Assembly: GCF_003003005.1 (NCBI RefSeq)
Contig: NZ_PVTR01000002.1
Coordinates: forward strand, 186,001-250,000
Direction of reading: 5' to 3'
DNA length: 64,000 nucleotides
Source of the DNA: Mongoliibacter ruber
GTDB taxonomy: Bacteria; Bacteroidota; Bacteroidia; Cytophagales; Cyclobacteriaceae
The position numbers were made by a program, and so were the translations under genes. Within the stretch, counting starts at the first letter, position 1; each line of letters opens with the position of its first letter. Of the stretch, positions 34,997 to 43,488 are shown one piece after another. The notes beneath the pieces are model-generated. The model was given only the letters and a program-made list of their open reading frames with translations, did not search any database and was not told the DNA's origin.

Positions 34997-36369
34997 GTAT
35001 TCAACAGCGAATATCTATCCTATTTACGGCTATTACTGCCGGTATTTTATTGGTATTTATGTTGATCGTTTACTTTTCAGCCAATCAGAATAGAAAAAGT
35101 GAGTTTTATGAGATTCTTCAAAAAGAAGCTCTTACAAAAGTAAACCTATTGCTTGATGTTAAATTAAACGCAAATACTTTGCAAACAATTTATCGTAAGA
35201 ATAGGGAAGTATTATATGAAGTAGAAGTAGCTATTTATAACCAAAACCAACAATTGCTTTATCATGATGCTGTGGACATAGATGTAGTAAAAGAAACTCC
35301 TCAACTGTTTGCAGACATTCAGGACAGGAAAGTGGTAAGGTTTTCACAGGACAGTTGGCAAGTTATTGGTCAATTGATAGAATTGGAGGGCGAACACTAT
35401 TTTGTCACCGCTGCTGCCTTTGATGCATATGGTTACCGTAATCTTGAAAACCTTCGCAATACCATGTTAGTTGCATTTTTCTTAGGCTTGGCAATCATCT
35501 ATTTCATTGGCAGGTATTTTTCCATAAAAACCATGGCGCCCATTACAGGAATGATCTCGGAGGCCCAAAAAATTTCTGCGTCGAATTTGGATTTAAGACT
35601 TCAAGTTGCCAATAATAATGATGAGTTAGGTGACTTGGCGGATAACTTTAACCAAATGCTGGAGCGTTTAGAAAAGTCGTTTGATTCTCAAAAGCAATTT
35701 GTTTCCTACGTGTCTCATGAATTGAGAACCCCCCTTTCGGTCATCATCGCAGAGCTAGAGTTGAGTCAAAGCAAAAAAAGGAGTAAGGAAGAATATAAAG
35801 ACACAGTTGAATTGACTTTGGCAGAATCCAAAAAGTTAGCTAAACTCTCCAGTACCCTTTTGGACTTTGCAAAGGCCAGCTATGATCGCTCAGAGGTGAA
35901 TTTCCGGGAGGTTAGGATTGATGAACTCCTTTTGGATGCAAGTCAGGAACTTCAACAAACAAACCGTGAATATAGAATTGATTTGGATTTTGAAGGAGAT
36001 TTTGATGAAGAAGATATTACTGTTTTGGGGAACAGCTACCTGTTGATCATTGCATTTAAGAATCTGATGGATAATTCCTGCAAATATTCAGAAAATCAGT
36101 CCTGCAAATGTCGGATTTCTATTGCCGAAAATATGGTCCAAGTGGCCTTCAAAGATGATGGCGTAGGGATTCCTGAAGATGAATTGGAAGAAATCTTCAA
36201 CCCATTTTTTAGAGGAAGAAACAAGTCTGTCTCCAAGGGGACCGGAATAGGATTGGCCTTGGTCGAAAGAATAATGACCCTGCATAACTCCAAAATTTTA
36301 GTGAAATCTACACTTGGAAAAGGGTCTATTTTTACACTTTACATACCTAATTTGGGTGTCTCTCTCTAA
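34993..36369 (+). CDS. Sensor histidine kinase
   Basis: The 458-aa membrane kinase has a first membrane helix (about residues 8-29), a periplasmic sensor region (about 30-157), a second helix (about 158-174), a HAMP linker (about 177-230), the HisKA domain with His242 in YVSHELRTPLS, and an ATPase domain with N box NLMDNSCKYS, G1 DDGVGIPEDE and G2 GTGIGLAL. The sensor domain is about 125 residues with no recognised fold. It pairs with the response regulator (4-base overlap). Confidence 0.93.
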   Translation: MSIQQRISILFTAITAGILLVFMLIVYFSANQNRKSEFYEILQKEALTKVNLLLDVKLNANTLQTIYRKNREVLYEVEVAIYNQNQQLLYHDAVDIDVVKETPQLFADIQDRKVVRFSQDSWQVIGQLIELEGEHYFVTAAAFDAYGYRNLENLRNTMLVAFFLGLAIIYFIGRYFSIKTMAPITGMISEAQKISASNLDLRLQVANNNDELGDLADNFNQMLERLEKSFDSQKQFVSYVSHELRTPLSVIIAELELSQSKKRSKEEYKDTVELTLAESKKLAKLSSTLLDFAKASYDRSEVNFREVRIDELLLDASQELQQTNREYRIDLDFEGDFDEEDITVLGNSYLLIIAFKNLMDNSCKYSENQSCKCRISIAENMVQVAFKDDGVGIPEDELEEIFNPFFRGRNKSVSKGTGIGLALVERIMTLHNSKILVKSTLGKGSIFTLYIPNLGVSL

Positions 36370-36425
36370 TAAAATTCTAATTTTTTTCTAATTACCCTCC
36401 AATCAGATGAGGTACGGTGTTGACT

Positions 36426-36433
36426 TAATTTTG
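36426..36433 (+). promoter_or_regulatory. -7 box upstream of the BamA/TamA-like gene
   Basis: TAATTTTG matches TAnnTTTG. It lies 41 bases before the ATG at 36475 and suggests separate transcription of this gene from the upstream operon. Confidence 0.4.
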
Positions 36434-36474
36434 TAAAAAATTACCAACTACATATTTACCGGGATCACAAGGCT

Positions 36475-37980
36475 ATGAAAAATCTAGCAATACTATTGAC
36501 TTTTCTAATTCACTTTTCTGTTTTCGCACAAGAAGCGATAATAGGAGTCAGAGACCCTGAAGCACACAAAAATACCGACCGCTTAGCCATCCTGGACACC
36601 ATCAGCCTGCCTTTTGAATTGTCTGATGACAAAAAGCTTTCCGCAGAGGATATTCTCAATAAAAAGGAAGGATTTTTTGTTACCGGACTCCCAAGGTTTG
36701 AGTTTGATCCTATCCGTGGATTTGGTGTTGGAGGGAACATATTTTTCTTTCAGAATAAAACCAAAGAAGATCCCTTCTTTTATTATACACCTTACAGGTA
36801 CAGTATCAACACTGAGTTATTTGTTTTTGAAAATGGAAGAATCAAAGCAGCTGTCAATCTGGATGTGCCTTATATCTTCAACTCCAAGTGGAGATTAAGA
36901 GCAGATGCAGTGGTATGGGAAGATCCGAATGCCCAATATTGGGGGATAGGAAGAGAATCTCTTGAAAGGCTCAGTTTTCAGGATAAGTCGACCGGAGCTG
37001 AAGGCGGAGTACGTCAGTTCAACAGGGTAAATGACTACGAGGAAAACCTGAAGATTGCTATTCCTGGGAATGGTGGTAGGCTGCAGACCGATACCCACTA
37101 CAATCAGTTTATCCAAAGGGAGTTGCTTTTTAATGCCCTGGGCGAGAGGGTAGAAATGGGGGGGAAACTCAGACTGATGTTTGGCTATGAAGCTTTATTT
37201 ACTGCATTTGAAGATTACACTGGACAGGTTGCAGAAGAGGCATTCCTTGCAGATGGTACTGCAGTAGAGGCAATACAAAGACCTACTCTGGTAAATAAGC
37301 AAATCCAGGAAGGTACCTGGGATAGGTATAATTTATCGGGCTTTTCAGATGGATTTAAGTTTACATCTATGTTTGCGGCTGCTTTGATTTATGATACTCG
37401 GGATTTGGAGCCAGATCCATCCAAAGGTATATTTTTGCAATATTCCCATGAATACTCTGCCCCATGGTTGGGTTCTGATTTCAACTTCAACAAGTTTATG
37501 GTACAAGGACAGTTTATCCACACCTTCCACAGGTGGAAAAACAACCGGAACAGGCTGACATTTGCGGGCTTGGCAGCACTTGGGCATATCTTCGGGCCAA
37601 ATATCAACTTTATAGAAATGTGGGATTTGTCTTCTCAGGCAGAAGCCGGAGGTATTTTGGTCCTTGGTGGTGGCCGGTCTTTGAGAGGATACCGGGAGGC
37701 AAGATTTTTGGCCCCTACTGTGGGTTTGGTCAATCTTGAAATGAGGGCCAGATTGCATGACTTCAACGCCTTCAACCAACATTTTGCACTAGGGATAACA
37801 CCATTTTACGACTTTGGTACTGTTTGGGAAGGATTGAAAGATATACAGCTCAATAATTTCAGAGGAGCCCCGGGAATTGGCGGAAGAATCGCTTGGAACC
37901 AGTCCACCATCTTGAGATTGGATTATGCCCAGAGTTTTGAAGGGGGTCAGTTCTTCTTTGGATTTGGACATATTTTCTAA
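36475..37980 (+). CDS. BamA/TamA-family (Omp85-like) outer membrane protein
   Basis: The 501-aa protein has a signal peptide (residues 1-19, ending VFAQ) and a barrel of the bacterial surface antigen type. The lid-lock motif GGGRSLRGYREARFLAP near residue 402 is the Omp85 hallmark, and the protein ends with a terminal beta-strand rich in aromatic residues (FFFGFGHIF). POTRA repeats are absent or very short (about 80 residues before the barrel), unlike BamA with five. It may insert or export a specific envelope component. It follows the two-component operon after 105 bases. Confidence 0.85.
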   Translation: MKNLAILLTFLIHFSVFAQEAIIGVRDPEAHKNTDRLAILDTISLPFELSDDKKLSAEDILNKKEGFFVTGLPRFEFDPIRGFGVGGNIFFFQNKTKEDPFFYYTPYRYSINTELFVFENGRIKAAVNLDVPYIFNSKWRLRADAVVWEDPNAQYWGIGRESLERLSFQDKSTGAEGGVRQFNRVNDYEENLKIAIPGNGGRLQTDTHYNQFIQRELLFNALGERVEMGGKLRLMFGYEALFTAFEDYTGQVAEEAFLADGTAVEAIQRPTLVNKQIQEGTWDRYNLSGFSDGFKFTSMFAAALIYDTRDLEPDPSKGIFLQYSHEYSAPWLGSDFNFNKFMVQGQFIHTFHRWKNNRNRLTFAGLAALGHIFGPNINFIEMWDLSSQAEAGGILVLGGGRSLRGYREARFLAPTVGLVNLEMRARLHDFNAFNQHFALGITPFYDFGTVWEGLKDIQLNNFRGAPGIGGRIAWNQSTILRLDYAQSFEGGQFFFGFGHIF

Positions 37981-38016
37981 ATATCCATTGTAGATTTAAT
38001 TTTGAACCAAAATTGG

Positions 38017-38053
38017 AAACAGCTACTTTTAAAATCTAAGTAGCTGTTTTTTT
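38017..38053 (+). terminator. Terminator whose T run abuts the next start codon
   Basis: Stem AAACAGCTACTT (38017-38028) / AAGTAGCTGTTT (38038-38049), nine-base loop, then a T run to 38053. The ATG of the next gene starts at 38054. Confidence 0.8.
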
Positions 38054-38968
38054 ATGTTAAAATTCTTTGTTCGGTTTGCAATACTATGCTTGGTTATTAA
38101 TTTTTCCTGTGTAGGGAAAAAGATTATACCTGCACCCATGGCCTTTCAGGGAGAATGTTTGCAAGGACTGGATTTTGATAACAGAGCTGATGATTTTTTG
38201 ATAGACTCACTTCAAATCAGTTCTGGTTTGAAAGAAAGGTTTGATGATAAGACACTTGATATGGCCATTGCTCTTAATGTGATCGGAGATTTGGAAAAGT
38301 ACGCCGACGGAAATTTGGATAGGCTTGAAAAACTGGAACTCAAAACGAATATATATGGCAAAATTGCCAAAATGGAACTTGAGCTTCATTCCCTGATGTC
38401 TGCTATTGATTGTGAAGAAGAAAAAGGAGAACAGATTGCTTCATTTTTGGAAAAAGAATTACGGAAAAAGGAAAGAAACCTGACGGTAGCTGCCATCATT
38501 ACCGGTGCAGTAGTAAGTGTTGGGACGGGAATTCTTCTTGCAACAAGCAGTCTGCAGGGTGACAATTTGGAATACATAGCGATAGCAGGAGGACTTACTG
38601 AAGTGTTTTTGGGTATTTCCATTCTTAGGCTTGACAAACAGATTACCATCAACCACCGCCGGAACGTACTGCGGGATGTTTATGAATCTAGCGACAGACC
38701 TGACTATTTCCCGCCATCTACTTGGTACTATTTTAACTCTGGGAATAATAACAAAGAAGGTATATCGCTCAAAGAACAATTGATTTCCCGCTGGGAAACC
38801 TATAACATGTCTGATGCAAGTTTGGCTGTTTTGCTTTCTGATGGGGGTAACTATTCTTCTGAAATGCTCAAAGGAAGATCAGACATGCTGGATCAGTTGG
38901 AATCTCAGCTCGGACTGATCAATAAGGACCTACTTTATTTTTTGAATCAGATAGAGCAGGTCAATTAG
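38054..38968 (+). CDS. Lipoprotein with central membrane hairpin, unknown function
   Basis: The 304-aa protein has a short signal peptide with lipobox NFSC (Cys19). A charged helical region (about 60-140) leads to two closely spaced hydrophobic segments (about 144-163 and 173-188) and then a soluble C-terminal domain of about 110 residues ending in a helix. I do not recognise a family. The start is fixed by the signal peptide, yet the ATG follows directly on the T run of a terminator, so expression needs read-through or an unusual start. The last 8 bases overlap the convergent carbonic anhydrase gene. Confidence 0.72.
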   Translation: MLKFFVRFAILCLVINFSCVGKKIIPAPMAFQGECLQGLDFDNRADDFLIDSLQISSGLKERFDDKTLDMAIALNVIGDLEKYADGNLDRLEKLELKTNIYGKIAKMELELHSLMSAIDCEEEKGEQIASFLEKELRKKERNLTVAAIITGAVVSVGTGILLATSSLQGDNLEYIAIAGGLTEVFLGISILRLDKQITINHRRNVLRDVYESSDRPDYFPPSTWYYFNSGNNNKEGISLKEQLISRWETYNMSDASLAVLLSDGGNYSSEMLKGRSDMLDQLESQLGLINKDLLYFLNQIEQVN

Positions 38969-39650
38969 GATCCTCTACCAATCGGACCTTTCCAGTCTCC
39001 ACATCATATATTGCTCCAATTACTTTCAGCTTTTTTGAAGCGATCAATTCATTTACAGAAGGAACCTTTAATTTGAGTTCATGAATTCCATGTAGCACGT
39101 TTGCCTCAATGGCCCGTTCATAGAAATCGGGAGCATCCCTTGGAATGGCTTTCTCCTCTTCCTCGGCATCAATGAAATCAATGATTTTTTGGATGTACTC
39201 AGAGTAATGGTGTGAGTGGTCATGGTCATGGTCTACATAGGCTCCTATAGCTCCACATTTGGTGTGGCCAAGGATGATTACCAAAGGAACTTCCAAGTGT
39301 TCGATAGCATACTCCAAACTGCCTATCTCATAATCTCCCACGATATTTCCTGCATTTCGAATGACAAAGAGATCGCCCAAGCCTTGATCAAAAACCAATT
39401 CTGGAGGAACCCTTGAATCCGAACAGCTCACTATAGCTGCTACAGGATGCTGCCCTACAGACAAATCTCTAAGTCTGTCAAGCGTCTGATCTGGGTGGAG
39501 CGGATGATCTCCAGAAAACCTTTCATTACCTTTAAGAAGCGCCTCGAGAAGATTTTCTTTGGGAATCTCTTCAAGGTGCTGATCTATAGGTGTGGGCTTA
39601 CAAGCGATTGACAATACAGATAATATAATAATGTACAAATACCGGTGCAT
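38961..39650 (-). CDS. Beta-class carbonic anhydrase, lipoprotein form
   Basis: The 229-aa protein has a lipoprotein signal (SIAC, Cys17) and a full beta-carbonic anhydrase domain. Zinc ligands are Cys76, His129 and Cys132 (GHTKCGAIGA), with the Asp78-Arg80 dyad in SCSDSRVPPE. It interconverts CO2 and bicarbonate, here in the periplasm or at the outer membrane rather than in the cytoplasm. A His/Asp-rich insert DHDHDHSHH (about 140-148) directly follows the zinc site and may bind or deliver metal. The gene stands alone. Confidence 0.9.
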   Translation of the reverse strand: MHRYLYIIILSVLSIACKPTPIDQHLEEIPKENLLEALLKGNERFSGDHPLHPDQTLDRLRDLSVGQHPVAAIVSCSDSRVPPELVFDQGLGDLFVIRNAGNIVGDYEIGSLEYAIEHLEVPLVIILGHTKCGAIGAYVDHDHDHSHHYSEYIQKIIDFIDAEEEEKAIPRDAPDFYERAIEANVLHGIHELKLKVPSVNELIASKKLKVIGAIYDVETGKVRLVEDPN

Positions 39651-39744
39651 AACCTTTGCTTAGAAAGTCCAAATTTCAATAAGTCAAAGTGTTAATCACG
39701 TGATAAAAATCACTCAAAGGATTAATCAAAATAATACATCTTGA

Positions 39745-40182
39745 TTATACCCCATACTTCAGCACTATAGCCAACTGACCTGCATGATAGGCAGTATGTG
39801 TGGTAATCCTGCCTAATGATTCTGCCTTGGTTTTCTTTCCAAATTCCTTGGTTTCAATGACCGCATCCCAATCCTCTTGACTTTCGATAGCTTTTTCCAA
39901 TTGAATTCCTGCTTCCTCAATGATGGATTTTAATGACTCCAAATCTGTCCATTCCCCTGTATCCTTACCCGCCTTGAGCGTTTGGGCATCTACTTTAGCA
40001 CCCATGTTTCCAAAGACATTTTTGGCAAAGAGCAGTTCTACTTCAGCGATATGCCTGATCAGAAATCCGGCGGAGTTCGGACTCTCCCCAAGCTTCTTTG
40101 TAAGATCTTCAGTTTTTATAGATGCCAATTGATTGGTCAATCTTGTGCGGCCTTCTTTCCAGAGTTCGATTAGTGTTTTCAT
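39745..40182 (-). CDS. DinB-family protein
   Basis: The 145-aa product is a DinB four-helix bundle. Metal-binding histidines are expected in AGFLIRHIAEVE (about residue 41) and in ITTHTAYHAGQLA (about residue 133), the usual three-His site of DinB/YfiT proteins. These are often thiol-dependent metal transferases or stress proteins. ATG at 40182 is chosen: the frame continues upstream only through the 19-base tandem repeat, which gives unnatural repetitive protein. Confidence 0.83.
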   Translation of the reverse strand: MKTLIELWKEGRTRLTNQLASIKTEDLTKKLGESPNSAGFLIRHIAEVELLFAKNVFGNMGAKVDAQTLKAGKDTGEWTDLESLKSIIEEAGIQLEKAIESQEDWDAVIETKEFGKKTKAESLGRITTHTAYHAGQLAIVLKYGV

Positions 40183-40246
40183 ACTTTTTTTTTGACAAGG
40201 TAATAAATTGAGTTCTTCAGACCACTGATGATTATCATGAAATCGA

Positions 40247-40322
40247 GCCTGCTTGTAGCAGACAAGCCTGCCTGAAGAAGACAGGCCTGCCTGTAGCAAA
40301 CAGGCCTGCCTGAAGCAGGCAG
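40247..40322. repeat. 19-base tandem repeat, four units
   Basis: Units at 40247-40265, 40266-40284, 40285-40303 and 40304-40322 share the pattern GCCTGCCTGxAGxAGACAG with few changes. Each unit can pair with its neighbour (CCTGCCTG...CAGGCAGG), so the array forms hairpins. A related short piece, GCGCCTGGCCGGTAGGCAGG, lies at 42764-42783. GC content is far above that of the surroundings. Confidence 0.75.
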
Positions 40323-40665
40323 GCAGGCATGACGAGAACGTCGCACACTGGGATGATTATCTATACTGCGAGATGCCATAGCCTGTCCCGACTAATCGGG
40401 GTGACCGTTAAAAAAATTATAAACACATGAAAAATAAGAACTGAAATATTTTTATCGTAATATTGCAATGTAATATTCAATACAAATATGATTGAGATAA
40501 TAATAAGATAAATAAGACGATGCAAAGGTGATTCTTCTAAATCATTTCTTTTGAAAAATGAATTACGGTTTCCTAGTGAAAGACCTTACATACCAACTTG
40601 TATTTAATCTCTTGATTCTTATCTCTTGTCTTATTTCTAATCTCTAATCTCTAACTATCTCTAAA
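40323..40665. other. Intergenic leader of the ars cluster
   Basis: No gene seen. It contains the right edge of the tandem repeat, a CCCGACTAATCGGG palindrome near 40387, and the palindromic stretch AATATT-N7-AATATT at 40459-40477 that could be an ArsR operator. The last 60 bases are a low-complexity CT-rich run (repeats of TCTAATCTC type) just before the arsR start. Confidence 0.45.
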
Positions 40666-40998
40666 ATGGGTGTAACCAAATCCGACTTATTTACCGAAAC
40701 ACAGAATGAGCTGGCAAACTATGCCAAAGTATTGGCCCACCCTGCCAGGATTGCAATTATACAATTTCTGCTTAAAACCAATACCTGCTGCAATTCCACA
40801 CTTGTGGAAGATCTGGGTTTGGCTCAGGCCACCATCAGTCAACACTTGAAAGAACTCAAAAATGTAGGGATCATTCAAGGAACTGTAGAAGGCGTGTCTG
40901 TCAACTACTGCATCAATCCCGAAAAATGGCATTACATCAAAAAAATGCTATCTGATCTCTTTGATGGCTATGACCCTACTTACTGCTCAAACTGTTAA
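40666..40998 (+). CDS. arsR: ArsR-family transcriptional regulator
   Basis: The 110-aa winged-helix repressor has the ArsR start LAHPARIAIIQFLL (about residues 23-36) and the recognition helix LAQATISQHLKEL (about 52-64). The classical CVC metal site is replaced by TCCNST (Cys41, Cys42), and the C-terminus ends YCSNC (Cys107, Cys110), which may take part in arsenite binding. It should repress the downstream arsenic genes until As(III) binds. The phosphatase-like gene begins 9 bases downstream. Confidence 0.9.
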   Translation: MGVTKSDLFTETQNELANYAKVLAHPARIAIIQFLLKTNTCCNSTLVEDLGLAQATISQHLKELKNVGIIQGTVEGVSVNYCINPEKWHYIKKMLSDLFDGYDPTYCSNC

Positions 40999-41007
40999 CA
41001 TTTGAAA

Positions 41008-41631
41008 ATGAAAACTCTTGTATTTACTCAAATCGAAGACACCATCAAAACACTTGATGTAGCATCTATTTCACCTCAAAGAAAGGATGTTTTACAGCCT
41101 TTGATAAACTTTATCCAAGAAAAAGTGGATAAAAAAGAAGCTGTTCTTTTGAATTTCATCTGCACCCACAACTCCCGTAGGAGCCATTTGTCTCAAATAT
41201 GGGCACAGGTAATGGGTGCATATTTCGATATTCAAAAGGTCTTCACATACTCTGGAGGTACTGAAGCTACTGCAATGTTTCCCAAAGTAGGAGAAACACT
41301 CAGCGCTCAAGGCTTGGAAATCATACCACTATCGGATGGGAACAACCCTGTCTATGCAGTCAAATATGCAGAAAACGCTCATCCAATTGTCGCTTTTTCG
41401 AAAACCTATGACCATGCCTTCAATCCTACTTCAAATTTTGCTGCCGTCATGACTTGCTCCCAAGCGGATGCTGGTTGTCCTTTTATTGCAGGTACTGAGA
41501 AGCGAATACCAATAACTTATGATGATCCAAAGGCATTTGATGGAACCCCGCAACAAGCCGAAAAATACAAAGAACGAAGCTTACACATTGCCACAGAACT
41601 ATTTTATGTATTTTCTAAAATCAGTAAATAA
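41008..41631 (+). CDS. Low-molecular-weight phosphatase-type arsenate reductase-like protein
   Basis: The 207-aa protein has the LMW-PTP/ArsC P-loop CTHNSRRS (Cys52 to Arg58) and additional Cys150 and Cys157 in [12 protein letters not shown], which could form the redox relay of a thioredoxin-coupled arsenate reductase. The C-terminal [20 protein letters not shown] is typical of the Bacteroidota form found in ars operons. The probable reaction is As(V) to As(III), which the next gene exports. ATG at 41008 is preferred to an upstream TTG (41002). The stop overlaps the ACR3 start by one base. Confidence 0.87.
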   Translation: MKTLVFTQIEDTIKTLDVASISPQRKDVLQPLINFIQEKVDKKEAVLLNFICTHNSRRSHLSQIWAQVMGAYFDIQKVFTYSGGTEATAMFPKVGETLSAQGLEIIPLSDGNNPVYAVKYAENAHPIVAFSKTYDHAFNPTSNFAAVMTCSQADAGCPFIAGTEKRIPITYDDPKAFDGTPQQAEKYKERSLHIATELFYVFSKISK

Positions 41632-42662
41632 TGACAGCAAAAAATAAACAGCTCCCCATTTTTGAGCGGTACCTAAGTCTTTGGGTAGCACTTTGTATTG
41701 CAGCTGGAATTGGTATTGGTCAATTGGCAGGTGACAGCATGCAATTTCTCGCTGATGCAGAAATCTATAATGTGAATATTCCAATTGCAATTTTGATTTG
41801 GTTGATGATATACCCTATGATGCTTCAGATTGACTTCAGCAGTATCAAAGATGTTGGAAGAGCTCCAAAAGGTTTAATCCTGACTGTTACAGTCAACTGG
41901 CTGATCAAGCCTTTTACCATGGCATTTTTTGCCTGGATCTTTTTTGAGCACCTCTATTCTGCATGGATAGAACCTGATCAGGCTGGTGAATACATTGCCG
42001 GGGCTATTTTGCTTGGCGTAGCACCATGTACCGCGATGGTTTTTGTATGGTCTTATCTTACCGATGGTGACCCTAATTACACCCTGGTACAAGTTTCGAT
42101 CAATGACCTTATCATTCTTGTAGCCTTTGTACCATTGGTAGGTTTCCTTCTCGGCATTACAGATGTTGAAATCCCATACAATACCTTGGTAGCTTCAGTA
42201 TTGATTTTTGTGGTCATTCCATTGGTCGCAGGTGTCATTACCAACAAACTTATGATTAAAAAACATGGAGAAGAGTGGTTTAAATCTGTTTTCCTTCCAC
42301 GCTTGAAGCCTGTTAGTATTTTGGCTTTGTTGGTAACTTTAATCCTGCTATTTGCTTTTCAAGGAACAAACATCTTGGATAATCCGCTGATTATCCTGTT
42401 GATTGCAGTGCCTTTGATAATCCAATCTTATTTCATTTTCTTCCTGACATGGTTTGCTGGACAAAAACTCAAATTATCCCATGCTGTCTGCGCTCCCGCT
42501 TCAATGATTGGAACGAGTAATTTCTTTGAATTGGCTGTTGCAGTTGCAATCGCATTGTTTGGACTTCAAAGCCCTGCAGCTCTTGTAACTGTTGTAGGGG
42601 TATTGGTGGAAGTTCCGGTGATGCTTAGCTTAGTAGCATTGGCAAATAGATGGAGGTATTAA
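41631..42662 (+). CDS. arsB: ACR3-family arsenite efflux transporter
   Basis: The 343-aa protein has ten membrane segments and the ACR3 hallmarks: a start with [28 protein letters not shown] near residue 63, the conserved cysteine motif [15 protein letters not shown] near 126, and an [19 protein letters not shown] motif near 284. It exports As(III) through the inner membrane driven by the proton gradient. It is co-transcribed with arsR and the reductase. The symbol arsB is used in the broad sense; acr3 is equally correct. Confidence 0.93.
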   Translation: MTAKNKQLPIFERYLSLWVALCIAAGIGIGQLAGDSMQFLADAEIYNVNIPIAILIWLMIYPMMLQIDFSSIKDVGRAPKGLILTVTVNWLIKPFTMAFFAWIFFEHLYSAWIEPDQAGEYIAGAILLGVAPCTAMVFVWSYLTDGDPNYTLVQVSINDLIILVAFVPLVGFLLGITDVEIPYNTLVASVLIFVVIPLVAGVITNKLMIKKHGEEWFKSVFLPRLKPVSILALLVTLILLFAFQGTNILDNPLIILLIAVPLIIQSYFIFFLTWFAGQKLKLSHAVCAPASMIGTSNFFELAVAVAIALFGLQSPAALVTVVGVLVEVPVMLSLVALANRWRY

Positions 42663-42673
42663 TCTTAAAAGTA

Positions 42674-42763
42674 TATTCGGAATCATAGCAATATTGTAAT
42701 ATAGACCGATTCTATACACCAATTTGATACTAATTGAAACTGAATATTTATTGATATAAAATC
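42674..42763. repeat. Degenerate relic of the MITE-like repeat, copy 4
   Basis: TATTCGGAATCAT (42674-42686) matches the left terminal repeat at 11 of 13 bases, and 42726-42756 (GATACTAATTGAAAC and following) matches the middle of copy 2 (GATACTAATAGAAAT and following) at nearly the same distance. The right end is missing and is replaced by a GC-rich repeat fragment. Confidence 0.55.
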
Positions 42764-42812
42764 GCGCCTGGCCGGTAGGCAGGTGTGACAACCAAAAAAC
42801 AATTATAAACAC

Positions 42813-43352
42813 ATGAAAACAAATCAATTCACCAAAACCCTTCAAGAAAATCCCAATAAGGCACTTTTCTTCGAATACCAAAGCGGCCAATATGTGCGTA
42901 CTGACTACCACATCACCGAGATCAAAAATGTCAACTTTGATACTGTAGATTGTGGTGGTATCCGTAATCAATGGTCAGAGGTTCATATACAACTTTGGGA
43001 AAATGAAATTCCTGAGCCAAACCATGCCGTGGACTCCAGCAAAGCCCTGAAAATCTTTGATGTGGTCAACCAGGTGAGGGAAACCTATCCCGATGCTGAG
43101 ATTAAGTTTGAATATGGTAATGCAACTTTCCCAACGGCAGTACTTCCTGTTCACAATATCAAGGATACAGGCAATGCCCTAATTGTACAACTCATAGCTG
43201 ATCAAACTACTTGTAAAGCTAAAGACAGGGCAACTACTCCAGAAGAAAAAGCAGCGGCTTGTTGTGGACCAGCTCAAGAAGCCAAACCTAAACTTGTCAT
43301 GGCATCCATCCAAGATACCGGCAGTTGCGCCCCAGGATCAGGATGTTGCTAA
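42813..43352 (+). CDS. DUF6428-family protein with Cys-rich tail (ars-associated)
   Basis: The 179-aa protein belongs to DUF6428, which occurs in Bacteroidota arsenic loci and has no known function. The N-terminal domain (about residues 1-132) has a compact alpha/beta pattern (FFEYQSGQYVRTDYHITEIKNV, IRNQWSEVHIQLWE). The C-terminal tail carries clustered cysteines: Cys134, Cys150-151, Cys172 and Cys178-179, ending SCAPGSGCC. No signal peptide. The tail could bind As(III) and pass it to ArsR or ACR3; this is inference. It lies 150 bases after the ACR3 gene and is closed by a strong terminator. Confidence 0.78.
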   Translation: MKTNQFTKTLQENPNKALFFEYQSGQYVRTDYHITEIKNVNFDTVDCGGIRNQWSEVHIQLWENEIPEPNHAVDSSKALKIFDVVNQVRETYPDAEIKFEYGNATFPTAVLPVHNIKDTGNALIVQLIADQTTCKAKDRATTPEEKAAACCGPAQEAKPKLVMASIQDTGSCAPGSGCC

Positions 43353-43372
43353 TGAACATAGGTCTAATTCAG

Positions 43373-43410
43373 AAACTTTTCCAAAGTTCAAAACTTTGGA
43401 AAAGTTTTTT
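43373..43410 (+). terminator. Terminator of the ars cluster
   Basis: Perfect 16-bp stem (43373-43388 with 43392-43407), three-base loop, then T. Its right flank touches the decayed purU fragment. Confidence 0.85.
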
Positions 43411-43473
43411 CAATAAAAAATAACCGTCTTGTTTTAAAAAACAACACTTTTTACTCCAAATGATATTTGATTG
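43407..43473 (-). pseudogene. Decayed duplicate of the purU 3' end
   Basis: On the minus strand this 67-base stretch matches 44393-44460, the last 21 codons of purU plus three bases past the stop. The outer 27 bases are identical and the inner 20 have one change; the middle 20 are degraded with one base lost. In the purU frame the copy has an in-frame stop (TTG GAG TAA) and a frameshift, so it does not code. The two copies are direct repeats and bracket the outer-membrane protein gene. Confidence 0.7.
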
Positions 43474-43488
43474 TCTATTCAATAAATT

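Noticed and set aside
36475-37980. BamA itself
   Set aside because: The POTRA repeats are missing and the chain is too short; it is an Omp85-like relative.
40183-40299. Extension of the DinB frame into the 19-base repeat
   Set aside because: The peptide is a repeat translation (GLxxSGRxxCYxQA) and not part of the DinB fold.
42687-42703. Second ArsR operator before the DUF6428 gene (AGCAATATTGTAATATA), similar to 40459-40477
   Set aside because: The stretch belongs to the degenerate repeat copy 4, so the likeness to the arsR leader may be chance; kept only as a possibility at the arsR site.
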